The notes beneath the pieces were generated by a model. It was not told the DNA's origin. It ran no database searches and worked only from the letters and a program-made list of their open reading frames with translations. The position numbers were made by a program, and so were the translations under genes. Positions 46,190 through 56,442 of a stretch of DNA of 64,000 nucleotides are shown here, in pieces. The stretch comes from Actinokineospora globicatena (GTDB lineage: Bacteria > Actinomycetota > Actinomycetes > Mycobacteriales > Pseudonocardiaceae): positions 682,001 to 746,000 of the forward strand of contig NZ_JAMTCR010000005.1 of assembly GCF_024171945.1 (NCBI RefSeq), read 5' to 3'. How positions within the stretch are numbered: the first letter of the stretch is position 1; every line of letters begins with the position of its first letter.

Positions 46190-47296
46190 ATGACCTCACT
46201 CCCGCTCGTCTTCGACGCCCCCAAGCGCGGCCTGCCGCCCCGGCACCTGGCCGACCTCACCGCTGAGCAGCGCCGCGAGGCGGTGACCGAGCTGGGCGAG
46301 AAGCCGTTCCGGGCCAGCCAGCTCTCCACGCACTACTTCGCCAGGCTGACCGCCGACCGCGCGGCGATGACCGACATCCCCGCCGCCGCCCGCGACCGCC
46401 TCGCCGACTCCCTGCTCCCGCCGCTGTTCACCGAACTCCGCGCGGTGACCTGCGACGACGGCAACACCCGCAAGGCGCTGCTCAAGGCGCACGACGGCAC
46501 GCTCATCGAGAGCGTCCTCATGCGCTACCCCGACCGCGCCACGCTGTGCATCTCCAGCCAGGCCGGGTGCGGCATGGCCTGCCCGTTCTGCGCCACCGGC
46601 CAAGGCGGCCTGCAGCGCAACCTGTCCACCGCCGAGATCGTGGAACAGGTCCGCCTCGGCGCCGCCGCCATGCGCGACGGCGACCTGACTGGCGGACCCG
46701 GTCGACTGTCCAACATCGTTTTCATGGGCATGGGTGAACCACTGGCGAACTATCGCCGGGTGGTCGACGCGGTGCACCGGATCTGCGACCCCGCCCCGAA
46801 CGGCTTCGGCATCTCCCAGCGCTCGGTGACGGTCTCGACGGTGGGCCTGGTGCCCGCGATCCGCAAGCTGACCGAGGAGAACCTCCAGGTCCGGCTCGCG
46901 GTCTCACTGCACACGCCGGACGACGAACTGCGCGACACCTTGGTGCCGGTGAACAACCGGTGGAAGGTCGCTGAGGTCCTGGAAGCCGCCCGCGGCTACG
47001 CCGACAAGACGGGCCGCCGCGTGTCGATCGAGTACGCCCTCATCCGCGACATCAACGACCACCCGTGGCGCGCGGACATGCTCGGCAAACTCCTGCGCAA
47101 GCACCTCGGCCAACTGGTCCACGTGAACGTCATCCCCCTCAACCCCACCCCCGGCTCCCAGTGGGACGCCTCCCCGAAGCCCGCCGAACGCGAATTCGTC
47201 CGCCGAGTCAAAGCCCAAGGCGTCGAATGCACCGTCCGCGACACCCGAGGCCAGGAGATCGCCGCCGCCTGCGGCCAACTAGCCGCCGAGGGCTGA
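46190..47296 (+). CDS. rlmN: 23S rRNA (adenine2503-C2)-methyltransferase RlmN
   Basis: 368 residues, radical-SAM enzyme. The 4Fe-4S motif CxxxCxxC is [11 protein letters not shown] (about residue 124). The first catalytic Cys region lies in the C-terminal [20 protein letters not shown] and the other in the 4Fe-4S motif's loop. [10 protein letters not shown] and [18 protein letters not shown] are typical of RlmN/Cfr. It methylates A2503 of 23S rRNA and A37 of tRNA. The start is the ATG at 46190 or the GTG two codons earlier. A GACACT hexamer about 15 nt upstream may be a promoter. Confidence 0.95.
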   Translation: MTSLPLVFDAPKRGLPPRHLADLTAEQRREAVTELGEKPFRASQLSTHYFARLTADRAAMTDIPAAARDRLADSLLPPLFTELRAVTCDDGNTRKALLKAHDGTLIESVLMRYPDRATLCISSQAGCGMACPFCATGQGGLQRNLSTAEIVEQVRLGAAAMRDGDLTGGPGRLSNIVFMGMGEPLANYRRVVDAVHRICDPAPNGFGISQRSVTVSTVGLVPAIRKLTEENLQVRLAVSLHTPDDELRDTLVPVNNRWKVAEVLEAARGYADKTGRRVSIEYALIRDINDHPWRADMLGKLLRKHLGQLVHVNVIPLNPTPGSQWDASPKPAEREFVRRVKAQGVECTVRDTRGQEIAAACGQLAAEG

Positions 47297-47456
47297 GCTG
47301 GCCTTCATGGAGGGCTGGTGCGAGGACGACGTCCTTGTCCAGTGGGTCGTGGCGATTCGTGACGCGTGAACCGAGGTCGCCTGCGGGATCGCTTCCGTGC
47401 GCGCTGCTTCGTGTTCCGGTCATGACCGACCGGTAGGAGCTGGCGAAGCCAAGCCG

Positions 47457-47482
47457 GGGACGCGACGGGGTGGTCGCGTCCC
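47457..47482. terminator. Bidirectional hairpin between rlmN and the carbonic anhydrase gene
   Basis: Perfect 10-bp stem GGGACGCGAC (47457-47466) with GTCGCGTCCC (47473-47482), 6-nt loop. It lies in the 195-nt convergent gap, 9 nt past the carbonic anhydrase stop. I see no gene in the rest of the gap. Confidence 0.65.
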
Positions 47483-47491
47483 TCGGCGGGA

Positions 47492-47980
47492 CTACTTGAC
47501 CTCGTGCAGCTTCCCCGTGGCGACGTCGAAGACGAAGCCTCGGACGGAGTCGGTGCGGGGGATGAAGGGGCTGGACTTGATGCGGGCGATGGACTGGCGG
47601 ACGTCGGTGTCGAGGTCGGGGAAGGCCTCGGCGGACCAGGCGGGGCGGATGCCGGTCTCGGCGTGGATGCTGTCGCGGAAGTCCTGGTCGGTGAAGGTGA
47701 GCATGCCGCAGTCGGTGTGGTGGATGAGGATGATCTCCTGGGTGCCGAGCAGGCGCTGGCTGATGGCCAGGGAGCGGATCTCGTCCTCGGTGACGACGCC
47801 ACCGGCGTTGCGGATGACGTGGGCCTCGCCCTCGGCGAGGCCGAGCACGCCGTAGACGTTGATCCTGGCGTCCATGCAGGCCACGACGGCGACGTGCTTG
47901 GCGGGCGGGAGCGGCAGCGGGCCGGTGAAGGTCTCGGCGTAGCGGGCGTTGTTGGCGAGCAGGTCGTCCGTGACGGACAT
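47492..47980 (-). CDS. Beta-class carbonic anhydrase
   Basis: 162 residues. The zinc ligands are Cys35 (with the Asp37-Arg39 dyad in ACMDARI), His88 and Cys91 (IHHTDCGML). IRNAGG lies near 57. The short length places it with the compact actinobacterial/Rv1284-like group. It interconverts CO2 and bicarbonate. The ATG at 47980 has GGAGAGA 8 nt upstream. A perfect inverted repeat lies 32-60 nt upstream of the start. Confidence 0.94.
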   Translation of the reverse strand: MSVTDDLLANNARYAETFTGPLPLPPAKHVAVVACMDARINVYGVLGLAEGEAHVIRNAGGVVTEDEIRSLAISQRLLGTQEIILIHHTDCGMLTFTDQDFRDSIHAETGIRPAWSAEAFPDLDTDVRQSIARIKSSPFIPRTDSVRGFVFDVATGKLHEVK

Positions 47981-48011
47981 GGCGGTCTCTCCGGGGGTGC
48001 GTCGGATGTGG

Positions 48012-48040
48012 ACCATCCCGGGGTGGCCGTCCGGGATGGT
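48012..48040 (-). promoter_or_regulatory. Perfect inverted repeat upstream of the carbonic anhydrase gene
   Basis: ACCATCCCGG (48012-48021) and CCGGGATGGT (48031-48040), 9-nt spacer, lie 32-60 nt upstream of the start codon in a 271-nt gap that holds no gene. It could be a repressor site at the promoter or a hairpin in the 5' leader. Confidence 0.4.
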
Positions 48041-48251
48041 GTGGACGGCGCGGCCACGCGGGTCAGTGCTCCCGCGCGGCCCCCGGACATGCCTCGTCGT
48101 AGTGCCGCGGCCGCCGTGATGGCCAGAACGGCTCCAGGTGGTTGGGGCGCATGGCCCACAGCCAACTGCTCTTATGCGCACACCTGCAACGGATGACCAC
48201 TGGCTGGGCGGCGGCGTAACCACCAATCCGCCCGCTCGTTTGCGCCGAACG

Positions 48252-48521
48252 CTACCGCCGCCAGGACGTCCGGTTCTTGTGGATCTTCCACGCGACGCCG
48301 CCGAGCAGGACCAGGCCGATGCCGCCTAGCCACAGGTCCTCGGTGCGGCCGGTGTGGTTGCCGATCAGCATGAAGAACATCGCCAGCCCGGTGAACACAC
48401 CCGCGATCAGCGTCCCCTTGGGGAACGACCCGTGCCAGCCCCACTCCGCCGACGGCTCCTCGGCGGGGGTCACGGTGCCCGCCGCGGTGGTCTTCCGCTT
48501 CTCCAGCTCCGTGTTCGCCAC
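48252..48521 (-). CDS. DUF2631 family membrane protein
   Basis: 89 residues. The family hallmark AEEPSAEWGWHGSFPKGT (about 20-37) is followed by two TM helices (about 38-55 and 62-80) and a basic tail. The GTG at 48521 has GGAGGAAC 6 nt upstream. DUF2631 proteins are actinobacterial and commonly found near dxr and rip, as here. No function is known to me. Confidence 0.9.
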   Translation of the reverse strand: MANTELEKRKTTAAGTVTPAEEPSAEWGWHGSFPKGTLIAGVFTGLAMFFMLIGNHTGRTEDLWLGGIGLVLLGGVAWKIHKNRTSWRR

Positions 48522-48577
48522 TGTTCCTCCTGGCCCGTAGTGCGCTGACGCCCCGAATCCTCCCACACCCCGAACAG

Positions 48578-48612
48578 CCCGAGGGCGCCGTGGTGACCAC
48601 GGCGCCCTCGGG
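48578..48612. terminator. Strong hairpin between the DUF2631 and GlsB-type genes
   Basis: Perfect 17-bp arms CCCGAGGGCGCCGTGGT (48578-48594) and ACCACGGCGCCCTCGGG (48596-48612), with 1 nt between them; in RNA the terminal pairs open to form a loop. It lies 19 nt past the stop of the GlsB-type gene on the minus strand, so it most likely ends that transcript. Confidence 0.75.
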
Positions 48613-48631
48613 TGTGACAGGTCTCGCTCGA

Positions 48632-48901
48632 CTACGTCCGTGCCCGGCCGCGACCGGTGACCGCGCGGTAGATCGCGAGGAGGATGATCGCGCCGAGAAT
48701 CGACAGCAGCCAGGTGCGCAGGTCGAAGAAATTGCCGAGCCCGCCACCGAAGATCGCGTTTCCGATGAACCCGCCCAGAATGGCGCCGACGATCCCGATG
48801 AGGATCGTGATGATGATCCCGCCCGGGTCCTTACCAGGCATGATGGCCTTGGCGATGAGTCCGGCGACCAAACCGAGGACGATCCAGCCGAGAATGCCCA
48901 T
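48632..48901 (-). CDS. GlsB/YeaQ/YmgE family (transglycosylase-associated) membrane protein
   Basis: 89 residues with three TM helices and Gly-rich pattern: WIVLGLVAGLIAKAIMPGKDPGG, IGIVGAILGGFIGNAIFG, then LLSILGAIILLAIYRAV. This matches the GlsB/YeaQ/YmgE stress-associated family. The ATG at 48901 has GGAAGGAG 8 nt upstream. It is divergent from dxr across 218 nt with no gene. The function is undefined; in E. coli homologues respond to general stress. Confidence 0.93.
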   Translation of the reverse strand: MGILGWIVLGLVAGLIAKAIMPGKDPGGIIITILIGIVGAILGGFIGNAIFGGGLGNFFDLRTWLLSILGAIILLAIYRAVTGRGRART

Positions 48902-49119
48902 CGAAGCTCCTTCCACATGATCGCCGGCATTTCCCGACGATCTTTCCGTGCTGCCGGTGAAGTGCCCGGCGCGAGCGAAGTTCACTCCTTCGGAGCGGAA
49001 CTTTTTTCGGATTGCGCCGTTCGGCCCAACCTGGACCCGGCTGGGTGTGTCCACGATCGGCGGACATCACCCCGTGCTGGTTGCCGTCCGTGTCCAGTCA
49101 TCGGGAACAATGGGCGGTG

Positions 49120-50379
49120 ATGACTGCATCCTTCGCGTCCGGTGGTCCCCGGCGCTCACTGCTCGTGCTCGGGTCGACCGGCTCGGTCGGCACCCAGGCG
49201 CTCGACCTCGTCGCGGCCAACCCCGACCGGTTCACCGTCGCGGGGATCGCCGCAGGCGGGTCCGACCCGGCCCTGCTGGCCGCCCAGGCCCTGCGGCACG
49301 GGGTCCGCGCGGTGGCCGTGACCAGGGCGACCGCCGCCTCCGACGTGCAGCTCGCGCTCTACGCCGCGGCGCAGGAGGCGGGCTACGAGCGCGGCGGCTT
49401 CACCCTGCCCAAGATCTTCGCCGGGCCGGACGCGGTCACCGAGCTGATCGAGGCGGTCCCCGCCGACATCGTGCTCAACGCGATCACCGGCTCCCAGGGC
49501 CTCGCGCCGACCCTCAAGGCGCTGGCCTCGGGCGCGACGCTGGCCCTGGCCAACAAGGAGTCCCTGGTCGCGGGCGGTGACCTGGTGCTGGCGGCGGCCA
49601 AGCCCGGGCAGATCGTCCCCGTCGACTCCGAGCACTCCGCGATGGCCCAGGCGCTGCGCGGCGGTCGCGCCGAGGAGGTCGACCGGCTGGTGCTCACCGC
49701 CTCCGGTGGGCCGTTCCGCGGCCGCACCCGCGCCGAGCTCGCCACCGTCACCGCCGAGCAGGCCATGGCGCACCCCACCTGGTCGATGGGGCCGGTCATC
49801 ACCGTGAACTCCGCGACCCTGGTGAACAAGGCGCTGGAGCTGATCGAGGCGCACCTGCTCTTCGGCATCCCCTACGACCGCGTCGACGTCGTGGTCCACC
49901 CGCAGTCGATCGTGCACTCCATGGTCACCTTCACCGACGGGTCCACCCTCGCCCAGGCCAGCCCGCCGGACATGCGCCTGCCGATCGGGCTGGCCCTGGC
50001 GTGGCCGGACCGGCTGCCCGGTGCCGCCAAGGCCTGCGACTGGTCGAGCGCGTCCCAGTGGACGTTCGAGCCGCTCGACCACGACACGTTCCCCGCCGTG
50101 CGGCTGGCCCGCGCCGCGGGGGAGACCGGTGGCTGCCTGCCCGCCGTGTACAACGCCGCCAACGAGGAGGCCGTGGCCGCGTTCCTCGGAAAAGACACCA
50201 CCTTCACAGCCATCGTGGACACTGTGAGCCGGGTACTCGACGACGCCGCCGCCTGGCACGGCGCGCCGCGCGAGGTCGAGGAGGTGCTCGCCGCCGAGCA
50301 CTGGGCCCGCGCCCGTGCGCGAGAGCTGCTCGCGGTGACTGCTGCCCCGCGCGCCGCCGCGGGGCCGGGAAGGGACTGA
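49120..50379 (+). CDS. dxr: 1-deoxy-D-xylulose 5-phosphate reductoisomerase
   Basis: 419 residues from the ATG at 49120. The NADPH site is [18 protein letters not shown] near residue 12. [12 protein letters not shown] near 145, VDSEHSA (metal ligands, about 168), and [28 protein letters not shown] near 230 are the substrate/metal motifs of Dxr. It is the committed step of the MEP isoprenoid pathway. It starts the dxr-rip-ispG unit; rip begins 4 nt after the stop. Confidence 0.97.
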   Translation: MTASFASGGPRRSLLVLGSTGSVGTQALDLVAANPDRFTVAGIAAGGSDPALLAAQALRHGVRAVAVTRATAASDVQLALYAAAQEAGYERGGFTLPKIFAGPDAVTELIEAVPADIVLNAITGSQGLAPTLKALASGATLALANKESLVAGGDLVLAAAKPGQIVPVDSEHSAMAQALRGGRAEEVDRLVLTASGGPFRGRTRAELATVTAEQAMAHPTWSMGPVITVNSATLVNKALELIEAHLLFGIPYDRVDVVVHPQSIVHSMVTFTDGSTLAQASPPDMRLPIGLALAWPDRLPGAAKACDWSSASQWTFEPLDHDTFPAVRLARAAGETGGCLPAVYNAANEEAVAAFLGKDTTFTAIVDTVSRVLDDAAAWHGAPREVEEVLAAEHWARARARELLAVTAAPRAAAGPGRD

Positions 50380-50382
50380 CAC

Positions 50383-51600
50383 GTGTTGGTTTGGCTGCTG
50401 GGGCTCGTGCTGTTCGCGCTGGGGATCTGCCTGTCGGTCGCGCTGCACGAGGCCGGGCACATGCTCACCGCCAAGGCGTTCGGCATGCGGGTCCGCCGCT
50501 ACTTCATCGGCTTCGGCCCGACGCTGTTCTCCTTCCGCAGGGGGGAGACCGAGTACGGGCTCAAGGCGATCCCGGCGGGCGGGTTCTGCGAGATCGCGGG
50601 CATGACCGCGCTCGACCCGGTGACCCCGGAGGAGGCGCCGCGCGCGATGTGGCGCTTCGCCACCTGGAAGCGCGTGGTCGTGCTGGCCGCGGGGTCCATC
50701 ACGCACTTCATCGTCGGCTTCATCATCCTGTACCTGATGGCCGTCACCATGGGCCTGCCCAACACCTCCGACCGCGCGCTGGTCGGCACCACCTCGTGCG
50801 CCGCCCCCACCCAGGACCCGGTGACCCTCAAGTACGCCGAGTGCGCCCCGGGCGCGGTGTCGCCAGCCGCCGCGGCGGGTATCCAGGCCGGTGACGAGAT
50901 CGTCAGCCTCAACGGCCAACCGGTGGGCTCCTGGAAGGAGCTCATCGGCAAGATCCGCGGCCTGAGCGGGCAGAACACCTTCGTCGTCGAGCGCGACGGC
51001 GAGCAGCGCACGCTCACCGTCGACATCGCGACCGTCCAGCGCGTCGGGCTCGACTCCAAGCCGGGCAGCACGGACAACAAGCTCACCGAGGTCGGCGCGA
51101 TCGGCGTCTCGCAGGGCAGGTACTTCGAGTACGGGGTGGCCTCCGGGTTCTCCGGCGCGGTCGTGTTCACCGGCGAGATGTTCGCCGCCACCTGGGAGGG
51201 CCTGATGCGCTTCCCGGAGAAGATCCCGGCGGTGATCAGGGCCATCGGCGGCGAGGACGACCCGGAGCGGCCGGTCAGCGTGGTCGGCGCCAGCATCATC
51301 GGCGCGGACGCCGCCGAGCAGGGCATCTGGGAGATCTTCGTCCTGATGCTGGCGATGCTGAACTTCTTCGTCGGCGTGTTCAACCTGCTGCCGCTGCTGC
51401 CGCTCGACGGCGGCCACATCGCCATCTCGCTCTACGAGCGGGTCCGCGACGCGCTGCGCAAGCTGCGCGGCAAGGCCCCCGCGGGTCCCGTCGACTACAA
51501 CAAGCTGGCCGGGGTCACGATGGTCCTGGTCATCATCGGCGGCGCGATCGTGCTGCTCACCGTCACCGCCGACATCGTCAACCCCATCCGGCTGCAATGA
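50383..51600 (+). CDS. rip: Site-2 intramembrane metalloprotease (RseP/Rip1)
   Basis: 405 residues. The zinc motif HEAGH (His22, Glu23, His26) is in TM1. A PDZ domain follows (about 140-230, SPAAAAGIQAGDEIVSLNGQPV). LDGGHIAISLYERV, with the third ligand Asp, is in the C-terminal TM region. It cleaves anti-sigma factors and other membrane substrates; in M. tuberculosis Rip1 controls several sigma factors. It is co-transcribed with dxr and ispG, as in mycobacteria. Confidence 0.96.
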   Translation: MLVWLLGLVLFALGICLSVALHEAGHMLTAKAFGMRVRRYFIGFGPTLFSFRRGETEYGLKAIPAGGFCEIAGMTALDPVTPEEAPRAMWRFATWKRVVVLAAGSITHFIVGFIILYLMAVTMGLPNTSDRALVGTTSCAAPTQDPVTLKYAECAPGAVSPAAAAGIQAGDEIVSLNGQPVGSWKELIGKIRGLSGQNTFVVERDGEQRTLTVDIATVQRVGLDSKPGSTDNKLTEVGAIGVSQGRYFEYGVASGFSGAVVFTGEMFAATWEGLMRFPEKIPAVIRAIGGEDDPERPVSVVGASIIGADAAEQGIWEIFVLMLAMLNFFVGVFNLLPLLPLDGGHIAISLYERVRDALRKLRGKAPAGPVDYNKLAGVTMVLVIIGGAIVLLTVTADIVNPIRLQ

Positions 51601-51630
51601 CACACCAGTGAAGACAGCAGAGAGGTCCAC

Positions 51631-52794
51631 ATGCCCGACGTGATGCTCGGCATGCCCGCCACCCCGCCACCGGTGCTCGCGGAGCGCCGCAAGACCCGTC
51701 AACTGCAGGTGGGGCCGGTCGGGGTGGGCAGTGAACACCCGATCTCGGTGCAGTCGATGACCACCACGGTCACCGCCGACGTCAACGCGACCCTGCAGCA
51801 GATCGCGGAGCTGACGGCGGCGGGCTGCGACATCGTCCGGGTCGCCTGCCCGTCGCAGGACGACGCCGAGGCGCTGGCCGCGATCGCGGCCAAGTCGCAG
51901 ATCCCGGTGATCGCCGACATCCACTTCCAGCCCAAGTACGTCTTCGCCGCCATCGAGGCGGGCTGCGCGGCGGTGCGGGTCAACCCGGGCAACATCCGCA
52001 AGTTCGACGACCAGGTCAAGGAGATCGCCCAGGCCGCCAAGGACCGGGGCACGCCCATCCGGATCGGCGTCAACGCGGGCTCGCTCGACCCGAGGCTGAT
52101 GGCCAAGTACGGCAAGGCGACCCCGGAGGCGCTGGCCGAGTCGGCGCTGTGGGAGGCGTCGCTGTTCGCCGAGCACGACTTCCACGACATCAAGATCTCG
52201 GTCAAGCACAACGACCCGGTCGTGATGGTGCGCGCCTACGAGCTGCTCGCCGAGCAGTGCGACTACCCGCTGCACCTCGGGGTCACCGAGGCCGGTCCGG
52301 CGTTCCAGGGCACCATCAAGTCCGCGGTGGCCTTCGGCGCGCTGCTGCGCCAGGGCATCGGCGACACGATCCGGGTGTCGCTCTCGGCGCCGCCGGTCGA
52401 GGAGGTCAAGGTCGGCGCGCAGATCCTGCAGTCGCTGAACCTGCGCCCGCGCAAGCTGGAGATCGTGTCCTGCCCGTCGTGCGGTCGGGCCCAGGTGGAC
52501 GTCTACAAGCTCGCCGAGGAGGTCACCGCGGGCCTCGAGGGCATGTCCGTGCCGCTGCGGGTCGCGGTGATGGGCTGCGTGGTGAACGGACCTGGGGAGG
52601 CCCGCGAGGCCGACCTGGGAGTGGCCTCCGGCAACGGCAAGGGGCAGATCTTCGTCCGCGGCCAGGTGATCAAGACCGTGCCCGAGGCGCAGATCGTGGA
52701 GACGCTGATCGAGGAGGCCATGCGGTTGGCCGAGGAGATGGGCGAGCCGCTCGACGGCGAGACCGGGGCACCGACCGTCGTCGCGGTCGGCTGA
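51631..52794 (+). CDS. ispG: 4-hydroxy-3-methylbut-2-enyl diphosphate synthase
   Basis: 387 residues. The TIM-barrel part contains [19 protein letters not shown] and [10 protein letters not shown]. The 4Fe-4S cysteines lie in [11 protein letters not shown] (about 285-292) and [15 protein letters not shown] (about 317). It makes HMBPP, the penultimate MEP-pathway step. AGAGAGG lies before the ATG. It shares a transcript with dxr, an earlier step of the same pathway. Confidence 0.97.
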   Translation: MPDVMLGMPATPPPVLAERRKTRQLQVGPVGVGSEHPISVQSMTTTVTADVNATLQQIAELTAAGCDIVRVACPSQDDAEALAAIAAKSQIPVIADIHFQPKYVFAAIEAGCAAVRVNPGNIRKFDDQVKEIAQAAKDRGTPIRIGVNAGSLDPRLMAKYGKATPEALAESALWEASLFAEHDFHDIKISVKHNDPVVMVRAYELLAEQCDYPLHLGVTEAGPAFQGTIKSAVAFGALLRQGIGDTIRVSLSAPPVEEVKVGAQILQSLNLRPRKLEIVSCPSCGRAQVDVYKLAEEVTAGLEGMSVPLRVAVMGCVVNGPGEAREADLGVASGNGKGQIFVRGQVIKTVPEAQIVETLIEEAMRLAEEMGEPLDGETGAPTVVAVG

Positions 52795-52840
52795 CCGGGT
52801 GCGTGCGTTTTCCCGCCCGCGCGGTTTCTGGCACGCTTGA

Positions 52841-53701
52841 GTGGTGTTGCGGCTAGCGGGAGCGCGACTGCTCGATGAGCGGGACGGCCAGGCGGTGCGC
52901 GCGGTGCTCACCGCCGACCCGGTCGCGTCCTGCATGGTCGCCGCACGGGTGGAGACGGCCGGGCTGGACCCGTGGCGCCTCGGTGGTGAGCTGTGGGGCT
53001 GCGACGCGCGCGGCCTGCGCGGTGCGAGCAGGCTCGAGGCGGTGTGCTTCGCGGGCCCGAACCTGATCCCGTTGCGCGGCAACCGGTCGGCGTTGCGCTC
53101 GTTCGCCGACCGGGCGCTGCGGCGCAGGCGGATGTGCTCGTCGATGGTCGGTCCCGCCGAGCAGGTGCTCGGGTTGTGGGCCGAGGTGGAGGCCGAGTGG
53201 GGACCGGCCCGCGAGGTGCGGGCCGACCAGCCGCTGATGTCGATCTCCACGACCCCGCTGGTGGCGCCGGACCCCCAGGTGCGCCAGGTGCGGCCGGACG
53301 AGCTGGACCGCTACCTGCCCGCCGCGGTGCGCATGTTCATCGAGGAGGTCGGCATCGACCCCCGGGTCGGTGACGGCGGCGCCGGGTACCGGGCCAGGGT
53401 GGCCGAGTTGATCGCCGCGGGCCGCGCGTTCGCCCGGTTCGACGGCGGCGAGGTGGTGTTCAAGGCCGAGATCGGCGCGGTGTCCAGCGCGGTCGGGCAG
53501 ATCCAGGGCGTCTGGGTGCACCCGGACCGCCGTGGTCACGGCCTCGGCGCGACCGGCACGGCCGCGGTCGTCCGGCGGTTGGTCAGTGGCATGGGTCGCA
53601 CCGCGAGCCTCTACGTCAACGGCTACAACGCGCCCGCCCGCGCGGTGTACGACCGGATCGGGTTCACGCAGGTCGGGCAGTACGCCACCGTGCTGTTCTG
53701 A
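52841..53701 (+). CDS. GNAT acetyltransferase with N-terminal DUF4081 domain
   Basis: 286 residues. The N-terminal DUF4081 domain covers about 1-135 (VASCMVAARVETAGLDP, MVGPAEQVLGLW). The C-terminal GNAT domain has the acetyl-CoA loop VWVHPDRRGHGLGATGTAAVV (about 222-240) and LYVNGYNAPARAVYDRIGF near the end. The same gene follows ispG in M. tuberculosis (Rv2867c). The acceptor is unknown. The start is the GTG at 52841 or the GTG one codon later. Confidence 0.93.
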   Translation: MVLRLAGARLLDERDGQAVRAVLTADPVASCMVAARVETAGLDPWRLGGELWGCDARGLRGASRLEAVCFAGPNLIPLRGNRSALRSFADRALRRRRMCSSMVGPAEQVLGLWAEVEAEWGPAREVRADQPLMSISTTPLVAPDPQVRQVRPDELDRYLPAAVRMFIEEVGIDPRVGDGGAGYRARVAELIAAGRAFARFDGGEVVFKAEIGAVSSAVGQIQGVWVHPDRRGHGLGATGTAAVVRRLVSGMGRTASLYVNGYNAPARAVYDRIGFTQVGQYATVLF

Positions 53702-53757
53702 GCGGGCCTGTGGATGGTTCCCGCCGCGGCGCCCGCCGGATTGGGCATACTGCGGCC

Positions 53758-55560
53758 GTGCGTGCCTCACTCCGTCGCCCCGCCGCGTTGCTCGTGGCGC
53801 TGGTGACCGTGCTCCCGCTCTCGGCCTGCGGCCTGTTCGGGTCCGACGCGGATCCGCAGGACGCGGCGAACCAGTTCGTCGCCGCGTTCGCGGGCGGCGA
53901 CACCGCGACCGCCTCCGGCCAGACCGACGCGCCTGACTCCGCGCGGGCGCTGATGGACAAGGTGCGCGGCGCGCTCAAGCCGTCGACGGTGATGGCGCAG
54001 GTGACCAGGGTGGACGCGTCGGAGAACAACACGAAGGCCACCTACAAGCTCACCTGGGACCTGGGCCGGGGCCGGTTGTGGACCTACGACTCGGCGTTCG
54101 AGCTGCGCAGGCAGGACGACGTGTGGAAGGTGCACTGGGAGCCGACGGTGCTGCACCCGAAGCTGGCCGTCCAGCAGACCATCGCCGTGCAGGACGCCGA
54201 GGCGCAGCTGGCGCCGGTGCTCGACCGCGATGGCGAGCCGGTGCTGCAGCCGGAGCGGGTGGTCTCGGTGCTGTTCGAGCCGGAGAAGGCGGGCGACGCC
54301 AACGCGATCGCCGGTGAGCTGGCCAAGGCGCTGTCGGGGATCGACGCGTCGATCACCACGCAGAGCATCCTCGACGGCGCGGCCAAGGCACCGGGGCAGC
54401 CCTACCAGGTGGTGGCGCTGCGCGACGGCGACTACCAGAAGGTGCGGTCGCTGATCTACGAGCTCCAGGGCGTCCGGTTCACCGCCTCGTCGCGGCTGCT
54501 CGCGGTCGACCGCAAGCTCGCCCCGGCGCTGCTGCCGAACCTGCGCAAGGTCGTCGAGGAGCAGGTGCAGGGCAAGGCGGGGTGGCGGGTGTACACCGTC
54601 GACAGCGCGGGCGCGGAGGGGGAGGAGCTCTACGCCAAGGCCGCGGAACCGGCCAAGGCGGTGCAGTTAGCGCTGAGCAAGAAGGCGCAGAACGCGGCCC
54701 AGGCGGCGATCGCGGGGGAGGCGACGCCGTCGATGGTCGTGGCCATCCAGCCCTCAACCGGTGAGGTGTTGGCCGTGGCGCAGAACGAGGCCGCGGACAA
54801 GGAGGGCGCGCTGGCGCTCACCGGCCGCTACCCACCCGGGTCGACTTTCAAGATCGTCACCGCTGCCGAGGCGGTCGCGTCCGGCAAGGCCACCGCGGAC
54901 ACGCCGCTGGGCTGCCCCGGCACGACCGTGATCGATGGGCGGGAGATCCCCAACAGCGGCAAGTTCGACAAGGGCGTCATCCCGCTGCGCAACGCGTTCG
55001 CGTTCTCCTGCAACACCACCTTCGCCGAGCTCGCGCTGGCGATGGGGCCCGACGACCTCACCGACATGGCCAAGAAGCTGGGCCTCGGCGTGGACTTCGT
55101 GGTGCCGGGTGTCACCACCATCACCGGGTCGGTGCCGCCCGCCAGCGGCAAGACCGAGCGCGCCGAGGACGGGTTCGGCCAGGGCAAGGTGGTGGCCAGC
55201 CCGTTCGGCATGGCGGTGGTCGCCGCGTCGGTCGCCTCGGGCTCGGTGCCCAAGCCGGTGCTGGTGCGCGGGGTCGAGACGAAGTCCGACGCCGCGGGCG
55301 ACCCGGTTCCCAGCGCCGCCTTGGAGTCGGTGCGCGGCATGATGGCCGAGGTGGTGGCGAGCGGGACGGCCACCGCGCTCAAGCCCTACGGGGACGTGCG
55401 CGGCAAGACCGGCACCGCCCAGTTCGGCGACGGGACGCACTCACACGGGTGGTTCGTCGGGTACCGGGGCGATGTGGCGTTCGCGGTGCTGCTGACCGAT
55501 GTGGGGCAATCGGGTACCGCCGTGCAGGCGGCGGGCCGGTTCCTGGCCGCCCTGGGCTGA
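53758..55560 (+). CDS. Lipoprotein penicillin-binding protein (PBP-lipo type, class B)
   Basis: 600 residues. The signal peptide ends in lipobox LSAC (Cys near residue 23). A MecA_N/NTF2-like domain (about 30-145) and a PBP dimerisation domain (about 150-320) precede the transpeptidase. Catalytic Ser362 and Lys365 lie in PPGSTFK, SCN in AFSCNTTF (about 418), and KTG at 550-552. This matches M. tuberculosis Rv2864c in place and layout. It cross-links peptidoglycan and is a beta-lactam target. A CATACT hexamer 6 nt before the GTG suggests a leaderless message. One TTA codon lies at 54667. Confidence 0.95.
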   Translation: MRASLRRPAALLVALVTVLPLSACGLFGSDADPQDAANQFVAAFAGGDTATASGQTDAPDSARALMDKVRGALKPSTVMAQVTRVDASENNTKATYKLTWDLGRGRLWTYDSAFELRRQDDVWKVHWEPTVLHPKLAVQQTIAVQDAEAQLAPVLDRDGEPVLQPERVVSVLFEPEKAGDANAIAGELAKALSGIDASITTQSILDGAAKAPGQPYQVVALRDGDYQKVRSLIYELQGVRFTASSRLLAVDRKLAPALLPNLRKVVEEQVQGKAGWRVYTVDSAGAEGEELYAKAAEPAKAVQLALSKKAQNAAQAAIAGEATPSMVVAIQPSTGEVLAVAQNEAADKEGALALTGRYPPGSTFKIVTAAEAVASGKATADTPLGCPGTTVIDGREIPNSGKFDKGVIPLRNAFAFSCNTTFAELALAMGPDDLTDMAKKLGLGVDFVVPGVTTITGSVPPASGKTERAEDGFGQGKVVASPFGMAVVAASVASGSVPKPVLVRGVETKSDAAGDPVPSAALESVRGMMAEVVASGTATALKPYGDVRGKTGTAQFGDGTHSHGWFVGYRGDVAFAVLLTDVGQSGTAVQAAGRFLAALG

Positions 55561-55584
55561 TCGGGGGGTCGTAGGGTGGGGGCC

Positions 55585-56442
55585 ATGTCCGTTCGCGCCC
55601 CGTTGACGCCCGGCGTGCAGACGCCCCGCCGCGTCGTGCCGTCCACCATCGTCCGGCCCGAGTACGTCGACCGGCCCGCGCCCGCGCGCAACACCGACCC
55701 GTGGGTGCAGCCGCCGGAGATCATCGAGGCGATGCGGGTGGCGGGCCGCGTCGCCGCCCAGGCGCTGCAGGAGGGCGGCAAGGCCGTCAAGCCGGGCGCC
55801 ACGACCGACGACGTCGACGCCGTGGTGCACGAGTTCCTGCTCGACCACCGCGCCTACCCCTCGACCCTGGGCTACCGCGGTTTCCCGAAGTCGTGCTGCG
55901 TCTCGCTCAACGAGGTCATCTGCCACGGCATCCCGGACTCGACGGTGATCGAGGACGGCGACATCGTCAACATCGACGTGACGGCCTACCTCGGCGGCGT
56001 GCACGGCGACACCAACGCGACCTTCCTCGCCGGTGACGTGCGCGAGGAGGCGCGGCTGCTGGTGGAGCGCACGCACGAGGCGACCATGCGCGCCATCGCC
56101 GCGGTGCGCCCCGGCCGCGAGTTCAACGTGATCGGCCGGGTCATCGAGAAGTACGCCAAGCGCTTCGACTACGGCGTGGTGCGCGCGTTCACCGGGCACG
56201 GCATCGCCCGGTCGTTCCACAGTGGACTCGTGGTGCTGCACTACGAGGACCTCGGCGACCGGACGGTGATCGAGCCGGGGATGACCTTCACCATCGAGCC
56301 GATGATCACCCTCGGCGGCATCGACTACGACATGTGGGCCGACGACTGGACCGCGACGACCAAGGACAAGTCGTGGACCGCCCAGTTCGAGCACACCCTC
56401 GTGGTCACCGACACCGGCGCGGAGATCCTCACCCTCCCGTAG
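55585..56442 (+). CDS. map: Methionine aminopeptidase, type I
   Basis: 285 residues with an N-terminal extension of about 40 containing a Pro-rich SH3-binding-like segment, as in M. tuberculosis MapB. Metal ligands are Asp in [20 protein letters not shown] (two acids), His in [12 protein letters not shown], Glu in FTIEPMI, and Glu in AQFEHTLVV. It removes initiator Met. TAGGGT lies 7 nt before the ATG, a probable leaderless promoter. The 3' end overlaps the convergent hydrolase-fold gene by 14 nt. Confidence 0.97.
   Translation: MSVRAPLTPGVQTPRRVVPSTIVRPEYVDRPAPARNTDPWVQPPEIIEAMRVAGRVAAQALQEGGKAVKPGATTDDVDAVVHEFLLDHRAYPSTLGYRGFPKSCCVSLNEVICHGIPDSTVIEDGDIVNIDVTAYLGGVHGDTNATFLAGDVREEARLLVERTHEATMRAIAAVRPGREFNVIGRVIEKYAKRFDYGVVRAFTGHGIARSFHSGLVVLHYEDLGDRTVIEPGMTFTIEPMITLGGIDYDMWADDWTATTKDKSWTAQFEHTLVVTDTGAEILTLP

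Noticed and set aside
49156..53250. A 1364-codon minus-strand open frame opposite dxr, rip, ispG and the GNAT gene
   Set aside because: It is Arg/Gly/His-rich, matches no family, and lies opposite four well-supported genes. GC-rich codon bias leaves the antisense frame free of stops.
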